47,428 bases of DNA. It comes from Longimicrobiaceae bacterium. GTDB lineage: Bacteria; Gemmatimonadota; Gemmatimonadetes; Longimicrobiales; Longimicrobiaceae. The stretch lies in the NCBI GenBank assembly GCA_035936415.1, contig DASYWD010000046.1, forward strand, positions 1 through 47,428. The letters run 5' to 3'. Shown here one piece after another: positions 21,947 to 30,032 of this stretch. Every line of letters begins with the position of its first letter. Position 1 is the first letter of the stretch. A model generated the notes under the pieces. The model had not been told where the DNA came from, did no database searches, and was given only the letters and a program-made list of their open reading frames with translations. Both the position numbers and the translations under genes were made by a program.

Positions 21947-22377
21947 TGCGTCTCGGATTTGCTCTGATGCTCCTGCTCGGTGCGGCATGCGCGAGTGCCC
22001 CGACGCAGGGACCCCAAACCATGCCCGCCGGCTACGAAGCTTACGTTCCGCCGACCGCGTGCGTGGACGCCGCAGCTGCAAAGAGCCCACCGACCCCGAT
22101 CAACTACGAGGCTGTGCGTCGAAGCTTTGCGCTCAGCTCTCCCGCTACTCAACCGCAGAGCGGACCACCAAAGATTCCGTTTCTCTGGTTCTTCATCCGG
22201 GAGGACGGCAGAGTAGCGGAAACCCGCCTGTGGCGCTCTAGCGGATCCACTGAGGTGGATCGCATCGCGCTGACCAGCGGGCGGCAGCTGCTCTGGCGCC
22301 CCGCCACCTGCGGGGGAACTCCTGTTGCGCAGTGGTACGGTCATCCTATGGCTGTCGGGGCCGCCCCATATCCCTAA
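21946..22377 (+). CDS. Putative lipoprotein with TonB C-terminal-like domain
   Basis: 143 residues. The signal peptide has a lipobox (LLLGAAC, Cys15). The C-terminal half (FFIREDGRVAETRLWRSSGS followed by TEVDRIALTSGRQLLWRPAT) follows the pattern of TonB-C-like domains, where a conserved 'G-V---R---SSG---LD--AL' leads to 'W-F-PA'. It has no transmembrane energising helix, so it is not a working TonB; more likely a stand-alone periplasmic domain. The ATG overlaps the stop of the HU remnant, and attC-like site 4 follows the stop by 9 bases. Confidence 0.7.
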   Translation: MRLGFALMLLLGAACASAPTQGPQTMPAGYEAYVPPTACVDAAAAKSPPTPINYEAVRRSFALSSPATQPQSGPPKIPFLWFFIREDGRVAETRLWRSSGSTEVDRIALTSGRQLLWRPATCGGTPVAQWYGHPMAVGAAPYP

Positions 22378-22386
22378 CCCACGCCG

Positions 22387-22512
22387 GCCCAACGAGTGCG
22401 TGGCAGGCGACATGCGGCCGGCGGTCGTTTTGTCCGCTGGAGGGCTCGCGTCAGCCGTTCCGCCGCGCGGTTGCCTCCTCGGCCTTTGCGCCTGAACTCG
22501 TTTGCGTCGGGC
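22387..22512 (+). repeat. attC-like site 4 of the second array
   Basis: Left core GCCCAAC (22387-22393) is a perfect RYYYAAC. Right core GTCGGGC (22506-22512). Left arm GAGTGCGTGGCAGGCGACAT; right arm GCGCCTGAACTCGTTTGC. The outer 10 bases pair with one G-T. Confidence 0.72.
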
Positions 22513-22589
22513 CCAGAGGGAAGCCACTTCCGAGCTCGGCGGCCTGCGCTGTGAGGCTCGTTCCACCGAACCTCTCATCCGTTATCCAG

Positions 22590-22988
22590 ATGCGACACCT
22601 CCTCCAGAATCAGCAGAGCCCCCGCACACGGGCGCTCGTCTCGGCCGTCTTCAGCGCAGGCACCTTCGCCGCACTCGCATTCCTGCTCCAGCTCGGCAGT
22701 CCAAGCTACGTTCTCGCAGCCTCCCTGCTGATGGGTCTACTTGGCGCGTACACCACGTACCGGCTGGCGCGAGGTAGGCCGATGGTGCCGTATACTGCTG
22801 CGGTGGTCTTCTGCTTGGCGGCCCTGGCGTTCTACACCTGGATCTTTCTCGTGCACAGCCGTCCTTCCGGCATCGAGTGGATTTACGTCCCCCCGATCTT
22901 CCTCTTTCCCCTGGGGCTCCTTTACTGGGTGTACCGCGAGAAAGTGGACCGGCGGCGGAATCCTTCTGAGCACGACAGGCATGACTGA
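22590..22988 (+). CDS. Four-helix membrane protein
   Basis: 132 residues from the ATG at 22590. Four hydrophobic helices: ALVSAVFSAGTFAALAFLLQ, YVLAASLLMGLLGAYTTY, YTAAVVFCLAALAFYTWIFL and WIYVPPIFLFPLGLLYWVY. A basic C-terminal tail (REKVDRRRN) suggests an N-in/C-in topology. No family recognised. Single-gene unit between attC-like sites 4 and 5. The in-frame extension upstream crosses site 4 and was rejected. Confidence 0.68.
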   Translation: MRHLLQNQQSPRTRALVSAVFSAGTFAALAFLLQLGSPSYVLAASLLMGLLGAYTTYRLARGRPMVPYTAAVVFCLAALAFYTWIFLVHSRPSGIEWIYVPPIFLFPLGLLYWVYREKVDRRRNPSEHDRHD

Positions 22989-23343
22989 GCATGGGCAGCA
23001 TAGAGGCGCTTCGGCTCGGGCCGCCCGTGGTGCGCCTCCTGCACGTTTCCGCTTGCTCGATCATCGCGTCCTGCGACGCTGGACCACCCGGGTCGATCTT
23101 GCTCAGAGCATCACGGTGGCTGCGTTGATCCTTTCAGATCGAGACGCCGGAGCTCCACACTGCAAGCCGGCCTTTTCGGCGCGGCGCAGCGTCGACCCGC
23201 CTGACGAGTGCGCCGCGGGCTACATGCGGCCAGGGATGCTTTCACGCCCGGTGACCGTGTCCCGGAGTTGCAGTTCGGCCGCGCGCGCCTGAACTTGGGG
23301 GCGTCGGCGGCTGCGGTGGAACCCTGTCTCCAAGGATACCATC
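22989..23343. other. Intergenic region containing attC-like site 5
   Basis: No convincing gene between the four-helix protein and the hydrolase. The first 200 bases hold nothing I can identify; attC-like site 5 occupies 23199-23309. Confidence 0.5.
23199..23309 (+). repeat. attC-like site 5 of the second array
   Basis: Left core GCCTGAC (23199-23205), right core GTCGGCG (23303-23309). Left arm GAGTGCGCCGCGGGCTACAT, then GCGGCC; right arm CAGTTCGGCCGCGCGCGCC, then TGAACTTGGGGGCGT. The last recognisable copy. Confidence 0.65.
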
Positions 23344-24405
23344 ATGTGGAAAGCGCCAGTCGTAAGCGTGAGAATCGCGCTGTTTCTCCTTGTGCTCACC
23401 TGGACGGTGGCGGAGCGACCAGCCGCCGCGCAGTCGGCCGGGCGGTCCTGCACGCAGCAGGGTTCGACCGCGGTCCCGAACACCGTATCGCCTGGGCTGG
23501 AGGACGGTCCGCATACTCTGATCGTCGATGGAGTACGGCTCTGGTACTGCGTAGCGGGGGCTTCCACCCCCGGGGTCGCCCCGGTGGTGTATCTGCACGG
23601 TGGGCCGGGTGGCTACAGCTACGACTTCGCGGCGCTCGCCGGCCCGCGCCTCGAGCCCGCTCTCCGCATGGTCTACTTCGACCAGCGCGGCAGCGGACAT
23701 TCGGAGCGGCCCTGGACGCAGGCGTATTCCATGGATGCGCTGGTCGAGGATGTCGAAGGGCTGCGGCGTGCGCTGGGTGTGCCGAAGATCGCGCTTCTGG
23801 GGCACTCCTTCGGCGTCGCCCTCGCGCTGGAGTATGCGGCCAGGTACCCGGCGCACGTCTCGCGCATGGTGCTCGCGGGCGGGCTCTCGGACGCGGCGGC
23901 CTCGGGGCGGAGCATGTGCCTGCGCCTGGCGGAGGTGAATCCGGAGGCGTACGCCCGCGCGAGGGCGGCCGCGGGGAGCGCATCGTCCGCAGATCCCGGG
24001 GCGTGCAAGGTCTTTGAAGCGCTCTCCGGCGCCGACGCACAGGCCTTTCTCCAGGCCAACATGTATCCCGACGCCCGCATCCAGGCGCTGCGGGACAGCG
24101 TGAAGGCCGCGAGCGGGCTCCGCCACACGGGCGAGCTCTCGAGAGCCCTGTTTGCGGCGGGGCTGACCGAGTGGCGCTTTACGGCGTTCGATCGACTCAC
24201 GATGCCAGTGCTCGTGATTGCGGGCCAGCATGACTACCAGGTCGGGCTGGAGGCTCCGCGCGAGCTTGCGCGCAGCCTGCCGCAGGGTCAGCTCCGGGTG
24301 TACGAGCGCGGTGGTCACCACATGTACCTGGACGAGCCCGAGCGCTTCGCGCGAGAGGTCATCGGCTTTCTCCGCGAGTCGCCGAACCAGGGTGTGAAGC
24401 GCTGA
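23344..24405 (+). CDS. Exported alpha/beta hydrolase (prolyl-aminopeptidase-like)
   Basis: 353 residues. The signal peptide ends near RPAAAQ (residue 30). The alpha/beta hydrolase fold shows the oxyanion HGGPGG (85-90), FDQRGSGHSERP (112-123) as in proline iminopeptidases, the nucleophile elbow GHSFG with Ser155, the acid in IAGQHDYQVG, and the catalytic His in ERGGHHMYLDEPERF. Extra cysteines fit a periplasmic location. The substrate could be an N-terminal proline peptide or another ester/amide. It follows the last attC-like site and may be chromosomal rather than a cassette. Confidence 0.88.
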   Translation: MWKAPVVSVRIALFLLVLTWTVAERPAAAQSAGRSCTQQGSTAVPNTVSPGLEDGPHTLIVDGVRLWYCVAGASTPGVAPVVYLHGGPGGYSYDFAALAGPRLEPALRMVYFDQRGSGHSERPWTQAYSMDALVEDVEGLRRALGVPKIALLGHSFGVALALEYAARYPAHVSRMVLAGGLSDAAASGRSMCLRLAEVNPEAYARARAAAGSASSADPGACKVFEALSGADAQAFLQANMYPDARIQALRDSVKAASGLRHTGELSRALFAAGLTEWRFTAFDRLTMPVLVIAGQHDYQVGLEAPRELARSLPQGQLRVYERGGHHMYLDEPERFAREVIGFLRESPNQGVKR

Positions 24406-24520
24406 CGGCGTCGAGGAACACCGTGGCGGGGTTCTTCGCTTCATGGTCCCGGCTCCCGAATCAGATGAGGCCGCCAAGAGGAAGCTTGCGCCGGCTGCGC
24501 GGCAAACCTAGCGTGCGGGT

Positions 24521-25480
24521 ATGAAGATCTCACTTGCCCTCGCAGCCGTGCCGCTGCTCGCCGCGTGCGCACCGAGTCCCGGTGCCGCTCCTGTCCCGCG
24601 TCGCGCCGCGCCGCTGGTCGACTATCACCAGCACATGGTCAGTCCCGCCTTCGCGCCGATCGTGAAGCTTCCCGAAAGAGACGGCGCGGCGCTGGTCAGG
24701 GAGCTGGATGCGGCCGGGATCGAGCGGGCGGTCGTGCTCTCGGTCGGCTACAGCTTCGCCGACGAGCGGAAGGGGTTGAGCGATCCCGACAGGCTCACCC
24801 GCGAGCAGAACGACTGGACCGCTGCCGAGGTGGCCAGGAACGCCCCCCGCCTCATTGGCTTCTGCAGTGCCAATCCGCTGCGCCCGGCAGCGCTGCAGGA
24901 GCTCGAGCGGTGCCTCGGGCTTCGCGGCATGGTGGGAATCAAGCTGCACCTCGGCAACAGCGGCGTCAGCCTTCGCGATCCTGCCCACCTCGGCCGGGTG
25001 CAGCAGCTGTTCGCGCTCGCGCAGCGGCTGCGCGCGCCCGTCCTGGTGCACATGCGCGCGCGCGGCGGCAGCAACTACGGGGCGGAGGACGCACGGATCT
25101 TCCTGGAAAGAGTGGTGCCGACGGCGCCCGACGTCGAGATCGTCGTCGCCCACTTCGGCGGCGCCGGCCCCGGATACCCGCCGCAGGCCGACGAGGTAAT
25201 GGCGGTCTTCGCTGCCGCGGCGGAGCGCGGGGACCCGCGGATGGGCAACCTCTACTTCGACCTCGCGACGATCGTCACCGACGAGACCACACCCGCCGAC
25301 GCCGCGGTCGTAGCGCAGCGCATCCGGCAGGTCGGCCCCGGCCGGGTGCTCTACGGATCCGACCTCAGCCCACCCGGCGGGAGCATCCGCCAGGGGTGGG
25401 AGATCTTCCGGACCAGGGTCCCGCTGACGGACGCGGAGCTGCAGCAGATCGCGAACAACCGGACCCGCTTCGCGCGTTAG
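24521..25480 (+). CDS. Amidohydrolase-family lipoprotein
   Basis: 319 residues. The signal peptide has a lipobox (LLAAC, Cys16). The Amidohydro_2 TIM barrel begins LVDYHQHM with metal ligands His36 and His38. Further marks are VGIKLH, APVLVHMRARGG, EIVVAHFGGAGPG and the catalytic Asp in VLYGSDLS, all at expected spacing. Family members are metal-dependent hydrolases or decarboxylases; the substrate is unknown. The TAG stop overlaps the opposing gene's stop by 4 bases (TTAG). Confidence 0.88.
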   Translation: MKISLALAAVPLLAACAPSPGAAPVPRRAAPLVDYHQHMVSPAFAPIVKLPERDGAALVRELDAAGIERAVVLSVGYSFADERKGLSDPDRLTREQNDWTAAEVARNAPRLIGFCSANPLRPAALQELERCLGLRGMVGIKLHLGNSGVSLRDPAHLGRVQQLFALAQRLRAPVLVHMRARGGSNYGAEDARIFLERVVPTAPDVEIVVAHFGGAGPGYPPQADEVMAVFAAAAERGDPRMGNLYFDLATIVTDETTPADAAVVAQRIRQVGPGRVLYGSDLSPPGGSIRQGWEIFRTRVPLTDAELQQIANNRTRFAR

Positions 25481-28400
25481 AGAGCGACTCCGAGACGGAC
25501 CCGGCGCGCGCCCGTCGCCCTGGTCTCCACGTCGGCCACGTTGTCCTCTCGCTGGCGGTCGATCAGCTTGCGGCGGGGGTCGATGCCGGCGCGGGCCGGC
25601 CGCTGCGGCACGGTGACGCGGATCGTCTGCGCGCCGCTGCGGATGCGGTGCCGCTCCAGGTAGAGCGGCTCGCCGGGGCCGTCGCCGGGCGCGAAGACGC
25701 CGATCTCGACGAGGTCGTTCATGGGCACCTCGGTCTCGTTGCCGACGCTGTCGGCCCTCATCTTCTTCGCCACCACGTCGAGCGTGACGCGGAACTCGCC
25801 GGTGCCGGTCGGCTCCACGACGGCCCGCTCGGTCCGGACGTCCCAGAGCGTGACCGTCTCGAACAAATCGGTGAGCAGGTACTGCAGCGAGTCGGGCGTG
25901 ACGGCGCGCAGCTCGGCGTAGAGATCGAGCGAGGTCGGATACGGCGGGCCGCTGTCCCGGAACTTCTCCACGTAGCGGCGGAGAGCCGCGTTCACGCGCG
26001 CTTCGCCGAGGTAGTCGCGCAGCAGGTACATGACGACGGCGCCCTTGCCGTAGAAGATGTACGCCTGGTCCTCCACCTGGAGCAGCGGCACGTCGCGCGA
26101 GACACGCCCCCGCATGGTCAGGTAGCGGTTCATCTGGTAGTCGTAGACCTGGCGGGCCGCCTCCTGGCCGTAGGTCTTCTCGGTGACCATCATCGCGCTG
26201 TAGTTGGCGAGCGACTCCGAGAGGAACGCCTGGCCTCGCACACCGTCGGCGCCCCTGGTCTGCCCGCCCCACCACGTGTGCGCGACCTCGTGGGCGGTCC
26301 CGAAGAACGTCTGGTCGAACTCGCCCTCCCTGACGCGTGCGAGGAAGACGTCCTCGGTGAAGCCGATCGTCTCCGGATGCGCATGGCCGAAGCCCCCGTA
26401 GCGCGGGTTCTCGACGATTCGCAGCTGGCTGTACGGGTAGGGACCGAACTGCGCGCTGAGGTACTCGAGCGAGGCTTTCATGCCCGCCATCATCCGATCG
26501 AGGTTGTAGCGGTGGGCGGGGTGGTGGAAGATCCGGAGGGCGACGTCGTTCCAGCGGTCCTCCAGCACCTCGTACTCGGCGGAGAAGACGGTGGCGCCGA
26601 ACGAGGCCGGTGCCTGGGTCACGTAGTGGAAGTAGCGCCGCCCGTTCTCCGTCCAGCTCCGGCGCAGCACGCCGGGCGTGACCGCGATCTGGTCGGCGGC
26701 CGTGCCGATGATCATCTCGACGTGGACGAGGTCGGCGTCGCGCCAGGGCTGGCGGTGCCGCCGCTCTCCTGCCTCGTGGGGCGCCGACATAGGCGGACGG
26801 GGGGCGAGGCCGAAGCGCTCCCGCGCCTCACCGTCCGAAAGCTCGAACATCGGCTGGTAGCCGATGAACGGCAGCCACTTCCGGTTGAAGTAGGCGCCGT
26901 TGCCGACCACGTCCGTCTGGATCCCGCTGTTCGGGAAGCCGCGCGGCCGGTACGCCACGTCGAACGCGAGCCGCAGGGAGTCGCCCGGCTGGAGCGCCCG
27001 CTCCAGCGCGTAGACGCGGTATCCGAGGTCTTCGTCCACGAGCACGGGCTCGGCGGGGCGGTCGAGCGAGATCGAGCGCACCTGCAGGTCCCGGTCGTAG
27101 AACGACACGTGAAACGAATCGATCGGGGCGCCGGTCCGGTTCACCAGGTGGTACGTGCCGCGCAGGTCGACGGCCGGCTCGTCCGGGTAGATCTCCACGC
27201 GCAGCCTCGCGCTGGTGATGGTCGGCTGCGGCACGTCCTCGAACCGGCCGTAGCGCTTCTCGTACCCGGCCTGCGCCGCGCCGGTCTCGTCGTTCGTGCG
27301 GTACTCGTTCAGGACGTTCGTGTTGTAGAAGACGAAGCCGCCGAACGCCACGATCAGGACCATCGCCACTCCGGCCGCGCGTGCGACCGGGCCGCCGAAC
27401 CGGGCACGCGCCAGGAGGAGGCGGCGCCGCACCCCGGGCTCGCGCCCCCGCACCCAGAACAGGACCGCGACCACCGCGAGCAGCAGCGCCCACGCGGCCC
27501 AGTAGAGCTTGAACCACACGAACGGCCCGACGAACGGGCCGAACCCGTTCATGTCCGAGTACGTCCAGCCGGGGTCTGTGCCGTAGAGGAGCAGGTGGTG
27601 CCGGACGAGCCCCAGCCGCGGCAGGATCATGGGGGCCGCGATCGCCATCAGCACGACGATGTGGCCGAGATACTTGTGGTTCACGAGGACGTGGATCGTC
27701 ATCGCGAGCGCGGCGAGGAGCACGTAGTGGACGAGGTCGAGCCCGAAGACGATGCGAAGGTAGAGCCCGATCTCGAAGTTGTAGTAGCCCTGCAGGGCCT
27801 GGATCAGCATGCCGCCCACCATGGCCGCGGCCTGGAAGGTCGCGAGCATCGCGACGAGAGCCAGGAACCGGCCCAGCAGCAGGGCGCCTTCCGGCACGGG
27901 CGCCGCGTCCGCGATCTCGGCCACGTCCACCTCGCGCGCCTTCCACACCAGCTCACCCGCGTAGACGGCGATGAGCACGTAGATGACGGGGACGAACCGG
28001 CCGCTCAACACCTCTTCGGCCACGAGCAGGGTGATTGGCCACGTGGACGAATCGAAGACGGTGTCGCCCACGTTCCACCCCCACAGCATGGGGAGCCCCA
28101 CGCAGGCGAGCAGGACCACGGCGAACGAGCGCGTCGCCGTGAGCTCCTCCAGGGCGTTGCGCGCGATGGCGAGGGTCTGCCGCACGGTGGTGCGCGGGCC
28201 GAAGGACCCCGCGACGCGCGGGACCGACACCGGCCCGGCACGCTCCGGCGGCCGGGCCGGGGCGGGCACGGTCTCTCGCCGCTTCCGCCGACGGCCACCG
28301 CCGTCGGCGTGCTCGAACCTGAACGTGCGGAAGAGCAGCGCGAGCGCGCCCGCCGCGACAGCGAGCCAGAGGGCCCGGTTCCACATCAGCGTCGCCGAGA

Positions 28401-29100
28401 AGCCCACCAGCCGGGTGTTCCGCTCGGCCTCCGTCCAGTAGCGGGTCACGCGCTGCAGCGACACCAGCCCGAGCGGGTCGACCAGCGCGGCCAGCATCGG
28501 GCTCTCGACCCCCCCGGCGTAGTTGAGGGCCACGATGTAGCCGACGAAGAGGCCGATCGCGCCCAGGTACACCGGAACCACCTGGCGGGCCAGCATCCCG
28601 ATCGTGAAGAGGATCGCGCCGACGACGACCAGGTTGGGCAGCAGGAAGAGGAAGTACGCCTGGAGGTAGGCGCTCGCGCGGAACGGGCCGACCGCCTCCG
28701 GTTCCCACGATCCGAGCAGCGAGGTGGCGACCAGGGCCCCCAGCGGGATCGCCACCACGACGACCGCGTTGACCGCCAGCGTGGCGAGGAACCGGCCGCC
28801 CAGGTACTCGGCCTTCCCGAGCGTGGAGGTGAAGAGGAGCGGATCCATCCCGACCTCGACGTCCCGGACCGCCGCATCGCCGAACAGGGCGGCCGAGACC
28901 AGGATGCCGAACATCCCGGGGAGCACGGCGGCCCCGGCGAGCCGCTCCGGCGCGTTGGCGAGGGCGGCGCTGCTGCTCCCGTCGGCGGTGGCGAGGTACA
29001 TCCAGATCGCCACCAGGAACAGGATCACGGCGTAGATCCAGGTCGAGGGGCTGCGGAGCCGGTGCTCGAGCTCGTAGCGGAACACTTCGCGGAGTCTCAC
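25477..29100 (-). CDS. ABC-2 permease fused to an M1-family aminopeptidase
   Basis: 1207 residues. The start is GTG at 29100 overlapping the ABC ATPase stop (GTGA). Residues 1-280 form a six-helix ABC-2 permease module (MRLREVFRYELEHRLRSPST, then FVGYIVALNYAGGVESP). A second permease-like module runs from about 310 to 620. After a last helix (GVAMVLIVAFGGFVFYNTNV) a large periplasmic M1-type domain occupies about 670-1207. Its zinc site is HEVAHTWWGG (about 936-945) and SESLANY (about 959). The exopeptidase GxMEN loop is replaced by GGFGHAHPET, so aminopeptidase specificity is uncertain. It pairs with the adjacent ATPase. Confidence 0.9.
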   Translation of the reverse strand: MRLREVFRYELEHRLRSPSTWIYAVILFLVAIWMYLATADGSSSAALANAPERLAGAAVLPGMFGILVSAALFGDAAVRDVEVGMDPLLFTSTLGKAEYLGGRFLATLAVNAVVVVAIPLGALVATSLLGSWEPEAVGPFRASAYLQAYFLFLLPNLVVVGAILFTIGMLARQVVPVYLGAIGLFVGYIVALNYAGGVESPMLAALVDPLGLVSLQRVTRYWTEAERNTRLVGFSATLMWNRALWLAVAAGALALLFRTFRFEHADGGGRRRKRRETVPAPARPPERAGPVSVPRVAGSFGPRTTVRQTLAIARNALEELTATRSFAVVLLACVGLPMLWGWNVGDTVFDSSTWPITLLVAEEVLSGRFVPVIYVLIAVYAGELVWKAREVDVAEIADAAPVPEGALLLGRFLALVAMLATFQAAAMVGGMLIQALQGYYNFEIGLYLRIVFGLDLVHYVLLAALAMTIHVLVNHKYLGHIVVLMAIAAPMILPRLGLVRHHLLLYGTDPGWTYSDMNGFGPFVGPFVWFKLYWAAWALLLAVVAVLFWVRGREPGVRRRLLLARARFGGPVARAAGVAMVLIVAFGGFVFYNTNVLNEYRTNDETGAAQAGYEKRYGRFEDVPQPTITSARLRVEIYPDEPAVDLRGTYHLVNRTGAPIDSFHVSFYDRDLQVRSISLDRPAEPVLVDEDLGYRVYALERALQPGDSLRLAFDVAYRPRGFPNSGIQTDVVGNGAYFNRKWLPFIGYQPMFELSDGEARERFGLAPRPPMSAPHEAGERRHRQPWRDADLVHVEMIIGTAADQIAVTPGVLRRSWTENGRRYFHYVTQAPASFGATVFSAEYEVLEDRWNDVALRIFHHPAHRYNLDRMMAGMKASLEYLSAQFGPYPYSQLRIVENPRYGGFGHAHPETIGFTEDVFLARVREGEFDQTFFGTAHEVAHTWWGGQTRGADGVRGQAFLSESLANYSAMMVTEKTYGQEAARQVYDYQMNRYLTMRGRVSRDVPLLQVEDQAYIFYGKGAVVMYLLRDYLGEARVNAALRRYVEKFRDSGPPYPTSLDLYAELRAVTPDSLQYLLTDLFETVTLWDVRTERAVVEPTGTGEFRVTLDVVAKKMRADSVGNETEVPMNDLVEIGVFAPGDGPGEPLYLERHRIRSGAQTIRVTVPQRPARAGIDPRRKLIDRQREDNVADVETRATGARRVRLGVAL

Positions 29101-30032
29101 GACGCCACCTCCGCTTCTCTGCCCGGCCGCGGCGTCCGCCTGCCGTGGTGGCCCTTCATGACGCTGAAGTACACGTCGTCCAGGCCCGGCTCCACCGGCT
29201 CGTACGCCGCTCCCGGCGACGACTCCGCGAATACGTGTACGATCGTCCGCCCCGCCAGCAGCTTCGTGGAGATCACCGGCAGCTCCCGCTCCAGCGCCGG
29301 CAGCTCCGCCCGGCTCACCGTCCGACTCCAGATCCGGCCCCGCAGCTCGTCGACCGCCCCCAGCGGCACCGCCTCGAGCAGGATCTCGCCCCCGTCGATG
29401 ATCGCCATGCGGCTGCACAGCTCCTCGACGTCCTCCACGATGTGCGTCGAGAGGATCACCACGCTCTCCTCGCCGATCTCGCTCAGCAGGTTGAGGAAGC
29501 GGACCCGCTCCTCCGGGTCGAGCCCCGCCGTCGGCTCGTCCACGATGATCAGCTTCGGGTTGGCCAGCAGCGCCACCGCGACGCCGAAGCGCTGCCGCAT
29601 CCCGCCGGAGAAGGTGCCCAGCTTCTGCCCCCGCACCTCCCACAGGTTCGTCTGCCGGAGCAGCGACTCGACGACGTCCCGTCTTACGCCCTGCTCCGTG
29701 ATCCCCTTCAGCACCGCGAAGTGCTCGAGCAGCCGCTCAGCCCTCGCCCTGGGATGGAAGCCGAACGACTGCGGCAGGTAGCCGAGCGTCTTCCGCACCT
29801 CGCCTTTCTCGCGCAGCACGTCGATGTCGCCGAGCCGGACCGACCCCGCGTCCGGCTCCTGCAGCGTGGCGAGGATCCGCATCAGCGTGGACTTCCCGGC
29901 GCCGTTCCGGCCGAGAAGCCCGAACATCCCCCGTGGAACGTCGAGGGAGACGTCCTTCAACGCCCGGGTGCCGTTCGGGTAGGACTTGGACAGGCCGCGG
30001 ATTGCGAGCGTCGCGCCCGTGGCCGTCGTCAC
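29097..30032 (-). CDS. ABC transporter ATP-binding protein
   Basis: 311 residues. Walker A GRNGAGKST (41-49), Q-loop in YLPQSFGF, signature FSGGMRQRFG (140-149), Walker B LIIVDEPTAGLDP (160-172), and the switch His in LSTHIVED. The C-terminal ~80 residues are the extension common in ABC-2 ATPases. The GTG at 30032 overlaps the serine hydrolase stop (GTGA), and the gene ends overlapping the permease start. It powers the permease/M1 fusion; cargo unknown. Confidence 0.94.
   Translation of the reverse strand: MTTATGATLAIRGLSKSYPNGTRALKDVSLDVPRGMFGLLGRNGAGKSTLMRILATLQEPDAGSVRLGDIDVLREKGEVRKTLGYLPQSFGFHPRARAERLLEHFAVLKGITEQGVRRDVVESLLRQTNLWEVRGQKLGTFSGGMRQRFGVAVALLANPKLIIVDEPTAGLDPEERVRFLNLLSEIGEESVVILSTHIVEDVEELCSRMAIIDGGEILLEAVPLGAVDELRGRIWSRTVSRAELPALERELPVISTKLLAGRTIVHVFAESSPGAAYEPVEPGLDDVYFSVMKGHHGRRTPRPGREAEVAS

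Noticed and set aside
21469-22377. A 302-codon protein read as one gene across 21.5-22.4 kb
   Set aside because: The first half is a shadow of the small membrane protein and the HU remnant; the real start is the ATG at 21946 with a lipoprotein signal peptide.
18887-23309. CRISPR array
   Set aside because: The repeats are over 100 bases, imperfect, and spaced by whole genes; there are no short regular spacers and no cas genes.
24565-29781. Very long plus-strand open frame (1738 codons) opposite the amidohydrolase/M1-permease genes
   Set aside because: It is the antisense shadow of GC-rich real genes; its protein is Arg/His/Asp/Gln-rich low-complexity with no domain, while the opposite strand has clear catalytic motifs.
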